Source: Paracoccaceae bacterium
GTDB lineage: Bacteria > Pseudomonadota > Alphaproteobacteria > Rhodobacterales > Rhodobacteraceae
Length of the DNA: 64,000 nucleotides
Direction: 5' to 3'
Assembly: GCA_030758115.1 (NCBI GenBank)
Contig: JANREX010000050.1
Location: 31,539 to 95,538, forward strand
Shown: piece by piece, positions 36,238-45,160 of the stretch
Position numbering within the stretch: the first letter of the stretch is position 1
How the letters are laid out: each line of letters opens with the position of its first letter
Translations under genes and position numbers: made by a program
Notes under the pieces: generated by a model
The model's input: the letters and a program-made list of their open reading frames with translations, nothing else
The model's database searches: none
What the model was told of the DNA's origin: nothing

Positions 36238-37413
36238 ATGACCGATATCGTCATTCTCGACGGCGCACGCACCGCCATCGGCACATTCGGTGGGGCGCTT
36301 GCCGCCGTGCCGCCCACCGAACTGGGGGCCATCGTCGCACGTGAAGCGCTGGCCCGCTCGGGTGTCGAGGGCGCGCAGATCGGCCATGTGGTGTTCGGCA
36401 ATGTGATCAACACCGAACCCAAGGACATGTACCTGTCACGTGTCGCGGCCATGAAAGCGGGCATCCCCGATACCGTGCCCGCGATGAACGTGAACCGTCT
36501 GTGTGGTTCGGGCGCGCAGGCCGTTGTCTCGGTGATCCAGTCGCTGATGCTGGGGGATGCGCAATTCGGTCTGGCTGGCGGTGCCGAAAGCATGAGCCGC
36601 GCGCCCTATATCGTGCCGGATCAGCGCTGGGGCGCCAAGATGGGTGATATCCGGACGCTGGACATGCTGCTGGGCACGCTGAACTGCCCCTTCGGATCGG
36701 GTCACATGGGTGTCACGGCGGAAAACGTGGCGGGCGAACATGGTGTGACCCGCGAAGATCAGGACGCCTTTGCGATGGACAGCCAGGTCCGCGCGGCCCG
36801 CGCGATCGCGGAAGGTCGCTTCAAGGATCAGATCGTGCCGGTCGAGGTGATGATCAAGCGTCAGGCCGTGGCCTTCGACACGGATGAGCATCCCAAGGCC
36901 ACCAGCCTCGAGGCGCTGGCCGGGTTGAAACCCGTCTTCAAGAAGGACGGCTCGGTCACTGCGGGCAATGCCTCGGGCATCAATGACGGTGCGGCGGCGA
37001 TGGTGCTGGCGCGCGCGGATGCGGCGGAAAAGGCAGGCCTCAAGCCCCGCGCCCGCGTGCTGGGCTATGCCCATGCGGGCGTCCGCCCCGAAGTCATGGG
37101 CATCGGCCCGGTCCCTGCGGTCGAGGCGCTGTTGGCGCGCACCGGGCTGAAGGCTGGCGATTTCGATGTGGTCGAAAGCAACGAGGCCTTTGCCGCGCAG
37201 GCCGTTGCAGTGAACCGTGGCCTGGGGCTGGACCCGGCAATCGTGAACCCCAATGGCGGCGCCATCGCGCTGGGCCATCCGGTGGGTGCCACGGGCGCGA
37301 TCCTTGTCATCAAGGCGCTGGCGGAACTGGAACGCATCGGCGGCAAGCGCGCGTTGATCACCATGTGCATCGGCGGCGGTCAGGGCATCGCGCTGGCGAT
37401 CGAGCGGATGTAA
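36238..37413 (+). CDS. Acetyl-CoA acetyltransferase (thiolase)
   Basis: A 391-residue thiolase that condenses two acetyl-CoA to acetoacetyl-CoA or works in the reverse direction. The three catalytic blocks are present: NRLCGSGAQA with the nucleophilic Cys near residue 88, GGAIALGHPVGATGA with the His near residue 350, and TMCIGGGQG with the second Cys near residue 380. Length and sequence resemble the PhaA/AtoB/BktB biosynthetic thiolases; the chain-length preference cannot be read. There is no reductase (phaB) next to it, so the gene may serve polyhydroxyalkanoate, mevalonate-independent or fatty-acid metabolism. The gap before it (36148-36237) has no strong promoter. Confidence 0.93.
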   Translation: MTDIVILDGARTAIGTFGGALAAVPPTELGAIVAREALARSGVEGAQIGHVVFGNVINTEPKDMYLSRVAAMKAGIPDTVPAMNVNRLCGSGAQAVVSVIQSLMLGDAQFGLAGGAESMSRAPYIVPDQRWGAKMGDIRTLDMLLGTLNCPFGSGHMGVTAENVAGEHGVTREDQDAFAMDSQVRAARAIAEGRFKDQIVPVEVMIKRQAVAFDTDEHPKATSLEALAGLKPVFKKDGSVTAGNASGINDGAAAMVLARADAAEKAGLKPRARVLGYAHAGVRPEVMGIGPVPAVEALLARTGLKAGDFDVVESNEAFAAQAVAVNRGLGLDPAIVNPNGGAIALGHPVGATGAILVIKALAELERIGGKRALITMCIGGGQGIALAIERM

Positions 37414-37436
37414 GCATCGGGGGTAACCCTCGGGGG

Positions 37437-39467
37437 TTACTCCAGCACCACATGCACCCGGTCGGCGCGGCCCGCCGCGTCGATCACGGACAGGGTCACA
37501 TGGCCCTTGCCCAAACCGTCCAATGCCGCATCGCGCCGATAGGTGCCCACGATCATCGGCGCGCCATCCGCCAACCATGTGAAGGGCGGAACCCCGTCGC
37601 GCAGTTTCACGGTCAGCGCCTGGCCCGCCAGCGGCAGCCGCGCACCGTCGGGCGGAAAGGCAAGGCGTGGCGCATCCACAGGGGCGGCGTTGCGCGCCCC
37701 GAAGCGCTGCAACGGCAAAGGCAGGCTGGCATTCGGTGCGATCAGCGTCTCGGGCGGCGGAGGTGGCAACGGGTCTGCCTGCGGCTTGACCCGCTGGACC
37801 GCCTGGAACAGGACAGGGGCGGCCAGATCGCCGCCAAAGGCACCGGGCACCGGCGTGCCATCGGGCCGTCCGATCCAGACCCCCACCACATGCGTGCCGT
37901 CAAAGCCCACGGCCCAGGCATCGCGATGGCCATAGGACGTGCCGGTCTTGTAGGCCAGTCGCATCCCCGCCGCACCGGGGGGCGGTGGCATCCCCGCCAT
38001 GACATGTGCCACCTGCCATGCGGCGGATCGGCTGACGATCTGTTGGCTGTCCTGTGGCGCATCGCCTTGCCGCCACTGCAGGGGGCGGGCCTGCCCGCCA
38101 TGGGCAAGCCCCGCGTAAAGCTGCACCAACCCTTCCAGGCTGACGCCGACGCCGCCAAGGGCCACGGCAAGACCGGGCTGCCCGCCGGGCAAGGCGGTCT
38201 TGACCCCGGCGCGGTGCAACGCAGCCATGAGGTTGGCAGGCCCCAACGCTTCGGTCAGGTGCACGACGGGAACATTCAGCGACAGGCGCAGGGCCTCGGC
38301 CACCCGCACCTCGCCACGGAACAACCCGTCGAAATTCTGCGGGGCATAGCTGCCAAAGGCGACGGGCCGGTCGTCGATCAGGGTGTCGGGATGGGCCAGT
38401 CCCCGGTCGAAGGCCAGCGCATAGACCAATGGCTTCAGGGTGGAACCGGGTGACCTGAGCGCGGTTGTCATGTCGACAAAGCCTTGCCGCGCGTCTTCCA
38501 CCAGCCCCGCCGATCCGACCGAGGCAAGGACCGCGCCGGTTTCATGATCGGCCACAAGAATCGCGATGGACAACCGCTCGCCCAATCCGCGCAGGGCATC
38601 GGCGGCCAGATCCTCGAGCTTGCCTTGCAGCGTGGCATCCAGCGTCAGGTCGTGGCGCAGGGCTGTCGGCTCCTGCGCTTTTGCGCGGTCCGTCAGATGC
38701 GGGGCCAGGGCGGGGAAGGCGATGCGCGTGGTGGGCACAGGCTCGCTTGTTGCGGCCAGCGCAGTCTCGGCGGTGATCGTCCCCTGCCGGGCCAGTCGCG
38801 CCAGAACCCGGTCGCGGGCGGCGCGCGCGGCTTCGGGCGCGCGGTCCGGGCGGCGCGCGGCAGGCGATTGCGGCAAGGCCACCAGCAAGGCGGCCTGGGC
38901 GGCTGTCAGGCGCGCGGGTTCCTTGCCGAACCAGGCCAGGCTGGCGGCGCGCAGCCCTTCGATATTGCCGCCATAGGGTGCAAGCGTCAGGTAGAGCCCA
39001 AGGATCTGATCCTTGGTCAGACGCCGCTCCAGCGCAAGCGCCACCCGCATCTGGCGCAGTTTGCCCGGCCATGCGCCCGTACCCGTCTCCTCCAGCAGCC
39101 GCGCGACCTGCATGGTCAGGGTGGACCCGCCCGAGACAATCCGCCCATGCCGAATGGCCTGCCCCGTGGCCCGCATCAGGGCCAAGGTGTCCACGCCCGC
39201 GTGATCGCGAAACCGCTTGTCCTCGTAGGCCAGCAGCATTTCGACAAAGCGGGGATCCACTTCGGCCGGTTGCAGGGCCAGACGCCAGCGCCCGTCGGCC
39301 ACCATATAGACCCGCAGCAATGCGCCGTTCCTGTCGCGCAACTCGACCGAGGTTTCGGGCAGTGTCGCGGGCAGGACCGTCGCATCGATCCAGGCATCGG
39401 CCCTGTCGCGCAGCGCGGCCGCCATCAGCAGCAGCGCCACAAGGGCAAAGGGCCAGAGGCGCTTCAT
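37437..39467 (-). CDS. pbpC: Penicillin-binding protein 1C
   Basis: A class A PBP of 676 residues with glycosyltransferase and transpeptidase domains, anchored by one N-terminal membrane segment (WPFALVALLLMAAAL). The GT51 domain shows LLAYEDKRFRDHAGVD (catalytic Glu) and SGGSTLTMQVARLLE. The transpeptidase domain has SPGSTLKPLVYALAF (SxxK) near residue 335, SLNVPVVH (SxN) and KTGTSYGHRDAWAVGFDG (KTG) near residue 510. The C-terminal BiPBP_C domain (from about residue 600) is the PBP1C hallmark. It starts 4 bp after the alpha-2-macroglobulin gene ends; the two form an operon, as in E. coli yfhM-pbpC. Confidence 0.95.
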   Translation of the reverse strand: MKRLWPFALVALLLMAAALRDRADAWIDATVLPATLPETSVELRDRNGALLRVYMVADGRWRLALQPAEVDPRFVEMLLAYEDKRFRDHAGVDTLALMRATGQAIRHGRIVSGGSTLTMQVARLLEETGTGAWPGKLRQMRVALALERRLTKDQILGLYLTLAPYGGNIEGLRAASLAWFGKEPARLTAAQAALLVALPQSPAARRPDRAPEAARAARDRVLARLARQGTITAETALAATSEPVPTTRIAFPALAPHLTDRAKAQEPTALRHDLTLDATLQGKLEDLAADALRGLGERLSIAILVADHETGAVLASVGSAGLVEDARQGFVDMTTALRSPGSTLKPLVYALAFDRGLAHPDTLIDDRPVAFGSYAPQNFDGLFRGEVRVAEALRLSLNVPVVHLTEALGPANLMAALHRAGVKTALPGGQPGLAVALGGVGVSLEGLVQLYAGLAHGGQARPLQWRQGDAPQDSQQIVSRSAAWQVAHVMAGMPPPPGAAGMRLAYKTGTSYGHRDAWAVGFDGTHVVGVWIGRPDGTPVPGAFGGDLAAPVLFQAVQRVKPQADPLPPPPPETLIAPNASLPLPLQRFGARNAAPVDAPRLAFPPDGARLPLAGQALTVKLRDGVPPFTWLADGAPMIVGTYRRDAALDGLGKGHVTLSVIDAAGRADRVHVVLE

Positions 39468-39471
39468 CGCA

Positions 39472-42400
39472 TCAATCCGTCACCACGACCCGACCGGATG
39501 CCGTCGTGGCCCTGTATTCGGGGCGATACATGTCCTCGACCAGGGCGGCAGGATGATGGAAGGCCCCCGGCGATATGGCGCGCACCACATAGGCCAGGGT
39601 GAAAGGCCGATCCGATTGCCAGTCCACCGCCGCAAGAAAACGGTCCGCGCGGAATTCGGCATGTTCGGCATAGGCCGGATCCAGCCAGTCGAGGGCGGCA
39701 ATGTCGCCTGCGCGCATCAGGTTGGGGTTGTCGATCTCGAACCCGGCGGGCAGGGCGTCATTGATCATCAGACGCGCGCCGCCGGCATCTGCGGGTGTCA
39801 CCGTGAGAACCGCAACCATCCGCGTTCCGGCCCGAACCGCCGCAATCGACAATGGCTCACCCTCCATGCTGTAATAATTGCGACTGATCCGGTAACCATA
39901 GCCGCTGGCTGCGGTCTCGCCTGCGGGGACACCATAGGTGGTCAGCGTCACCTCGGTCGGCGCTGAGGTGGCGTTGCGCAGGTTGATGGGGGCCAGCGCC
40001 AGATCGGCGGCCGAGGCCCGCAGCACCGGTCCCGAAACAGGCAGTCCGTTCACCTCAAGCCCGGTCACGCCGGGATCGCGCACAAGGGCATGCGCCGCCA
40101 GCAGCGACCAGGTGGCTTCCTGCGTCGAAAAGGCCCGGCTCGTCGCCGCGATGCGTTGGCTCAGCGCCGGGGTATCGACGGCCGTGCTGCCAGCCTCGAC
40201 CGCCAGCGCCAGAACCCCTGCGGTGTCGCGCAGGTCGCTGCCGTAGTCGGCCCGCCAGATCGGGCTCTCGCCTGGGCTGGTCGCGGCGATCATGCGCCCG
40301 GCCCGCGCAAAAAGCCGGTCTGCGCGCGTCTGGTCACCATAGAACGCCAGCGCCGCCCCCAGTTGCGCAAGGGCAAGCGGGGTGGCCAGCGCCTCGGCCT
40401 TCTGGTCGGCATAGTAGCGCAGATCGCCCATGTTGGCAGCACCTTCGCGGGCCAGCACCATCAGCGCATAGGCAAGATCCTCACCGCCACTGTCGAAATC
40501 CGGGGCAAAGTTGATGCGGTTGCGCAGGTTGTCCAGAGCGGCGCGGAATGCCGTCTCGGGCAGCGGGTGGCCCGCCGCGCGGGCGCGCGACAGAAGATCG
40601 GTCACATAGGCATCCAGCCAGAAATCCCCAGACCCTGCTTGCCACAGGCCGAAAGCGCCGTTCGCCGACTGGCGGGTCAGGATGCGGTCAAGGCCCTGGT
40701 CAATACGGGTCCGAATGGCGTCCTGATCGTTCAGGCCAAGTGCCTGCGCCATGCTGCCCAGGGCCACAAGCGGCATGGTCTGGCTGGCGATCTGTTCGGT
40801 GCAGCCATAGGGATAGCGGTCCAGCATGGCCAGCAGCGCCGGCGCATTGAGGCGCGCCAGCGGTCCTGCCGTCAGGGTCAGCGCACCCGTTCCGGCCCTG
40901 AGCCCCGCAAAGCTGGATGGGGCCAGATCAAGCGCCTCGCCCGGGCCAAGCGTCAGGCGAAGGGTTGCGGATACCTCGGGATCATTGGCGCGCACGGGCA
41001 GGACCAGGGTTTTCAGCAATTGCCGCCCGTCCGGCGTGGTCAGGGCGACCCGCAGGCTGTGATCGCCCGGCATGTCTGCGCCGATCGGGATGGACAGGCT
41101 TTGCTTTTCGCCTGCCGCCAGCGTCACGCCTGACGGAATGCTGGTGTTGTCCAGCAGAACACCATCGGCGGTGATGTCCAGACCCATGCGGCCCGCGGGT
41201 CCGTCGGCATGGGTGATTTCCAGCAGCAGGCGGCTGTCGTCGCCGGGTGCCAGAAAGCGGGGCAGGCTGGCTGTCACGACCACCGGATCGCGCACCAGGA
41301 CATCGGCCTCTGCCTGTCCCACGGCGCTGGCGGACCAGGCCACCGCCATCAGCCGCACGGTGCCGTTGAAGGCGGGCAGATCGAAACCGATCAGGGCACG
41401 CCCATCCGCGCCCACGGTCACGGGACCGCTGAAAAAGGCCAGAAGGTCCTCGGTCGGGGGTGGCGATTGCAGACGCATCTGCGCGCCTGCGTCCCCGCCC
41501 GAACGGACCTGTCCCATCGCGCCGTTCATGCCGTCGATCAGCCGGCCATAGAGGTCGCGCAACTCCATCCCCAGACGGCGTTGCCCGAAGTAATGCGCCG
41601 ACGGATCAGGGCTTTGGAAGCCCGTCAGGTTCAGGATGCCCAGATCCACCGCCGCCAGCGTGACATGCGCCGTTTCGCCCGGTGCGACGCCCTGGACCGT
41701 GACGGCCACATCCAGCGGCCCGCGCGGATCGGCGGTTGCGGGCGCATCGATGCCGACCGTCAGCCGTTTCGCGCCGGGATCCACCCCGGCATGGGCCAGC
41801 CCCAGGGCGCGGGCGGGCATCTGCCCTGCCGCCACATCCATCGGCCGGATCACCGTGGCGCTGACATAGGCACCGGCGCCCCACTCGTCGGTGACGTCAA
41901 GCGGGATCAGGTTCTCGCCTGCGTTCACCGCGACCGTCTGCATCTGGATCAGGCGGTTCGACATGACCGCGATGCTGGCGATGCCCGCCTGGCGCGGCAC
42001 GATGCGCAACATGGCCGTATCGCCGCTGCGATAGCCGGGCCGGTCAAGGGACAATTCCAGCAGATCGGGCGTTGTCGCGGTATCGGCGGGCGCATACCAC
42101 CCGGCATCGAACCCGATGGACGAGGCGGCATAGGCGCCGTCCCGCGTGTCCACCACCAGTTCATAGCGCCCCCAATCGACCGGGGTTGCAAGGCCAAGCG
42201 GTTCATCTCCCAGGACCGCCTCGCCAGTGGCGATGCGGGTGCGGGTCGTGATCGGCTCCCACTGCCAGTCACCGAATTGCTGATACCACTGATAGCGGGT
42301 TTCGACCCGGTTCACCGTCCAGCGGATGGGCAAGGGGGCCTGTGTCAGATCGGGGGCCAGACCTATCAGCTGAAACGCAGCTTCGGCCCTTTCGGGCAGT

Positions 42401-45003
42401 GTACCGTCGAACATCGGACGAATGCCGATCATCGGGCCATCGGGTGTCAGGGCGCGGCGCAACTGGCGCTCTACGGGGCGGTTCCCGCCTTCGCTGACCC
42501 GCAGGGTGATCTGCGCCTCAAGCGGGCTGCCTGCGGCCTGGATCTCGGGCAGGGTCAGGGACAGGGTTGCCTGTCCCGCGGCATCGGTGCGGGCGGGGTC
42601 AAGCGACCGGATGCGGGGGCTGACGGGATCGTCATGCCGCCCGAAACGGTAGAGGGGGAAGGTCTCGATCCGGTCCGTGCCACGCAGCAGAACCTCCCCC
42701 TCCACCGCCAGATCGGCACCGGGTGCGCCGAAAAGGTAGCGCGCCTGCACGGTCAAGGGCGGGGTGTCGCCGCTGCGGATCGGACCATCGGGCAGGGCAA
42801 GATCGAAATCGATCCGTTCGGGCAGGAAATCCTCGACCAGCAAGGTGCGGCTGGCCAGCGGTGCGGCCTCTGTATCGGCCTTGATATCCAGACGCCAAGT
42901 GCCGCGCGGCACGGCATCGCCAAGGGGCAGCGCAAAGACATGTCCGCCCGCCGCGTCCCGTGTCGACAGGGTTCTTGCATATTCAACGCCATCGGGGCGG
43001 GACAGGATCGCGGTGATCGGCAGGCCGGGTATGGCCGCGGCGGTCTCGTCGCGGGCCAGAACCGTGGCATGGATCACCTCGCCCACGCGATAGGCGCCAC
43101 GGTCGGTGGCCAGGAAGACATCGATCGGCGGGCTGGGCGGGCGGCCCTGCACGCCGCGATCCGACAGGTCGAAGGCGGGATCGGTCAGCGACAGAAAGGT
43201 CATATCCTCGGGGATATCCGCCTCTGCCGCCTGATCGCCGCGCGCGCCGGGGCTTGTGCCGTGGCGCACCACGACAAGGGCAGGTGCTGCCGATCCCGTG
43301 CCCCGCGTCAGGCCGGGGGCAAAACGCAGATAGCCCTGCGCGTCGGTCTGCCCTTGCGCGAGCACGGCATTGGCCCGGCTCAGCAGGCTGACCTCGGCCC
43401 CTTCCAGCGCGCCGGCATCGGACAGGCGGCGCACGGTGACATGCAGACCATCGGTGCCCAGCATGGTGGACACCCCCAGATCCGACAGGACGAACCATTG
43501 TGTCGCGCCTGGATCCTCGTAGGGATCGCCGCCGGGGATGCGCGCGGTCAGCGCGTAGATCCCCGCCGGCATCCCGGCCAGCACATCGCCCAGCGGCAGC
43601 CGCGTGGTCATGTCCTGGTTCAACTGGTTTCCGGTTGTTCCGGTGCCGGTCCAGACATCCTCGGCAATATTGGCGGCAAAGTCCCGCGCCTGCCATTCGG
43701 GCAGGGTCGCACCGAAGAAGTTGTCCTGCATGGCGCGCAGCAGGTTGCGGTCACTGATGCGCCGCAAGGTCAGGTCGACCTGGTCCAGGTTGACCGTCTG
43801 CACCGGCAGCGCCGCATCGGCGCTGCGGGGCAGCACATAGGCGCGTCCGGGAAAGACGATGCCGGGGCTGCGGTCGCGCACGTAAAGCGTCTGTTCCACA
43901 TCGCGCAGCAGGGTCTCGCCGCTGGCGGCGGGCAGGCCCGCGCGCAACACGATCCGGTAGCGCGCACCATGTTGCACACCATCGACGCAAAGCTGCGCCT
44001 CCTTGGCCACGACGGACAGGGTGGCATCGGGAAGGCCCAGGAACGGCGTGTAATCCTGCCCCGCCTTGATCAGCGGTTCCGAGAATTGCACGCAGATGCG
44101 CGGGGCCGCCGTATCGCTTTGCACGCTATTGCCGGTGACGCGGAATCCGTATTTGCCCACCGCATCCTCCAGCGCCATGGCGATGTCGGCACGGGGGGCG
44201 GTGGCCTGCGCCAAACGCAACGCCGGTATCATGTCACGCCCGCGCCCGGCATCCTCAAGACGCTGGGCCAGCACCTCCAGCGCGCTGGCCTGCGCGGCGG
44301 CGTTCCCGGTGCGCAGATAGCCATTGATCGCGGCGCTGATCGCGCGCTCTTTCACGCGCTGCCGCTGGTCATAGGCGGCCGGGCTAAGCCGGGACAGAAG
44401 GCGGGCATATTCCACCCACAGATCGGACCGATCGGTCAGGCTGGTGGCCGCGCCGATCCAATGCGCAGCATTGCCGGGGTCGGCCGCATTGGCACGCTCA
44501 AGCGCGGCTTGCAGGATCTGGTCCAGATCGAGGTCACCGGCAGGATGCAGAAAGCCGATCTCAAGCGCGAAGGCGCGCGCGCGCTCCAGCGTGGTGGCAC
44601 CCAGAAAGCTCAGGTCAGCCGCCCGCGCCGTGGCGGTCGTCATCAGCGCGGGATCGGTGCGTCGCAGTTCGGCCGACGTTGCCCCGGCAAAGGGGATGCG
44701 CGCCGTGATCCCGGTTTTCGGAAAGCAGGCGTTCGACCGGTTGTTGAAGGTGAAGGCCTGGCAGGCCGGATCGGCCAGACAAATCGCGCGGCAGGCGTCC
44801 AGCGTGGTGTCGAACTGTGGTTGCAGGTCGCCGCCGGGAAAATCCATGTCCTGCGTCACGACGAATCGCGCGTCGGGCAGCAGCCCGTCGGCCCGCACCG
44901 GGGAACCAGGGTTTACCCACTGAACGGACAGGGCAAAGGCCAGGCAGAGCCCAAGGAAACGGGCCGGACCAGTGCTGCGAGACAGGGCTGTCATGCATGG
45001 CAT
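39472..45003 (-). CDS. Bacterial alpha-2-macroglobulin with N-terminal PAN/apple domain
   Basis: A giant envelope protease trap of 1843 residues. The start at 45003 follows AGAGGAGG. A signal-type hydrophobic segment (FLGLCLAFALSVQWV) precedes a PAN/apple-like domain (residues about 50-115, with CRAICLADPACQAF). Macroglobulin-type MG domains follow, then the thioester motif GCTEQ at residues 1400-1404 (Cys1401 and Gln1404), which traps attacking proteases covalently. The C-terminal part ends with the receptor-type fold and ASGRVVVTD. It is paired with pbpC, which in known systems is thought to repair peptidoglycan while the macroglobulin defends the periplasm. It is not a typical lipoprotein, because the lipobox is unclear. 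Confidence 0.93.
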   Translation of the reverse strand: MPCMTALSRSTGPARFLGLCLAFALSVQWVNPGSPVRADGLLPDARFVVTQDMDFPGGDLQPQFDTTLDACRAICLADPACQAFTFNNRSNACFPKTGITARIPFAGATSAELRRTDPALMTTATARAADLSFLGATTLERARAFALEIGFLHPAGDLDLDQILQAALERANAADPGNAAHWIGAATSLTDRSDLWVEYARLLSRLSPAAYDQRQRVKERAISAAINGYLRTGNAAAQASALEVLAQRLEDAGRGRDMIPALRLAQATAPRADIAMALEDAVGKYGFRVTGNSVQSDTAAPRICVQFSEPLIKAGQDYTPFLGLPDATLSVVAKEAQLCVDGVQHGARYRIVLRAGLPAASGETLLRDVEQTLYVRDRSPGIVFPGRAYVLPRSADAALPVQTVNLDQVDLTLRRISDRNLLRAMQDNFFGATLPEWQARDFAANIAEDVWTGTGTTGNQLNQDMTTRLPLGDVLAGMPAGIYALTARIPGGDPYEDPGATQWFVLSDLGVSTMLGTDGLHVTVRRLSDAGALEGAEVSLLSRANAVLAQGQTDAQGYLRFAPGLTRGTGSAAPALVVVRHGTSPGARGDQAAEADIPEDMTFLSLTDPAFDLSDRGVQGRPPSPPIDVFLATDRGAYRVGEVIHATVLARDETAAAIPGLPITAILSRPDGVEYARTLSTRDAAGGHVFALPLGDAVPRGTWRLDIKADTEAAPLASRTLLVEDFLPERIDFDLALPDGPIRSGDTPPLTVQARYLFGAPGADLAVEGEVLLRGTDRIETFPLYRFGRHDDPVSPRIRSLDPARTDAAGQATLSLTLPEIQAAGSPLEAQITLRVSEGGNRPVERQLRRALTPDGPMIGIRPMFDGTLPERAEAAFQLIGLAPDLTQAPLPIRWTVNRVETRYQWYQQFGDWQWEPITTRTRIATGEAVLGDEPLGLATPVDWGRYELVVDTRDGAYAASSIGFDAGWYAPADTATTPDLLELSLDRPGYRSGDTAMLRIVPRQAGIASIAVMSNRLIQMQTVAVNAGENLIPLDVTDEWGAGAYVSATVIRPMDVAAGQMPARALGLAHAGVDPGAKRLTVGIDAPATADPRGPLDVAVTVQGVAPGETAHVTLAAVDLGILNLTGFQSPDPSAHYFGQRRLGMELRDLYGRLIDGMNGAMGQVRSGGDAGAQMRLQSPPPTEDLLAFFSGPVTVGADGRALIGFDLPAFNGTVRLMAVAWSASAVGQAEADVLVRDPVVVTASLPRFLAPGDDSRLLLEITHADGPAGRMGLDITADGVLLDNTSIPSGVTLAAGEKQSLSIPIGADMPGDHSLRVALTTPDGRQLLKTLVLPVRANDPEVSATLRLTLGPGEALDLAPSSFAGLRAGTGALTLTAGPLARLNAPALLAMLDRYPYGCTEQIASQTMPLVALGSMAQALGLNDQDAIRTRIDQGLDRILTRQSANGAFGLWQAGSGDFWLDAYVTDLLSRARAAGHPLPETAFRAALDNLRNRINFAPDFDSGGEDLAYALMVLAREGAANMGDLRYYADQKAEALATPLALAQLGAALAFYGDQTRADRLFARAGRMIAATSPGESPIWRADYGSDLRDTAGVLALAVEAGSTAVDTPALSQRIAATSRAFSTQEATWSLLAAHALVRDPGVTGLEVNGLPVSGPVLRASAADLALAPINLRNATSAPTEVTLTTYGVPAGETAASGYGYRISRNYYSMEGEPLSIAAVRAGTRMVAVLTVTPADAGGARLMINDALPAGFEIDNPNLMRAGDIAALDWLDPAYAEHAEFRADRFLAAVDWQSDRPFTLAYVVRAISPGAFHHPAALVEDMYRPEYRATTASGRVVVTD

Positions 45004-45160
45004 GGGCGATCCTCCTCTTTTTCGACATGGTGCATGGCGCGGTGGCTTGGCGCAAGGATTCCTGCGCTCGGCATGGCTTGCGTTTACCGGGAATTCACCC
45101 CGTTGCGGGATGGTGCCCGAAGGATCCAGGCAGTTGCCTCTGCACACGGAAAGATCAGGA

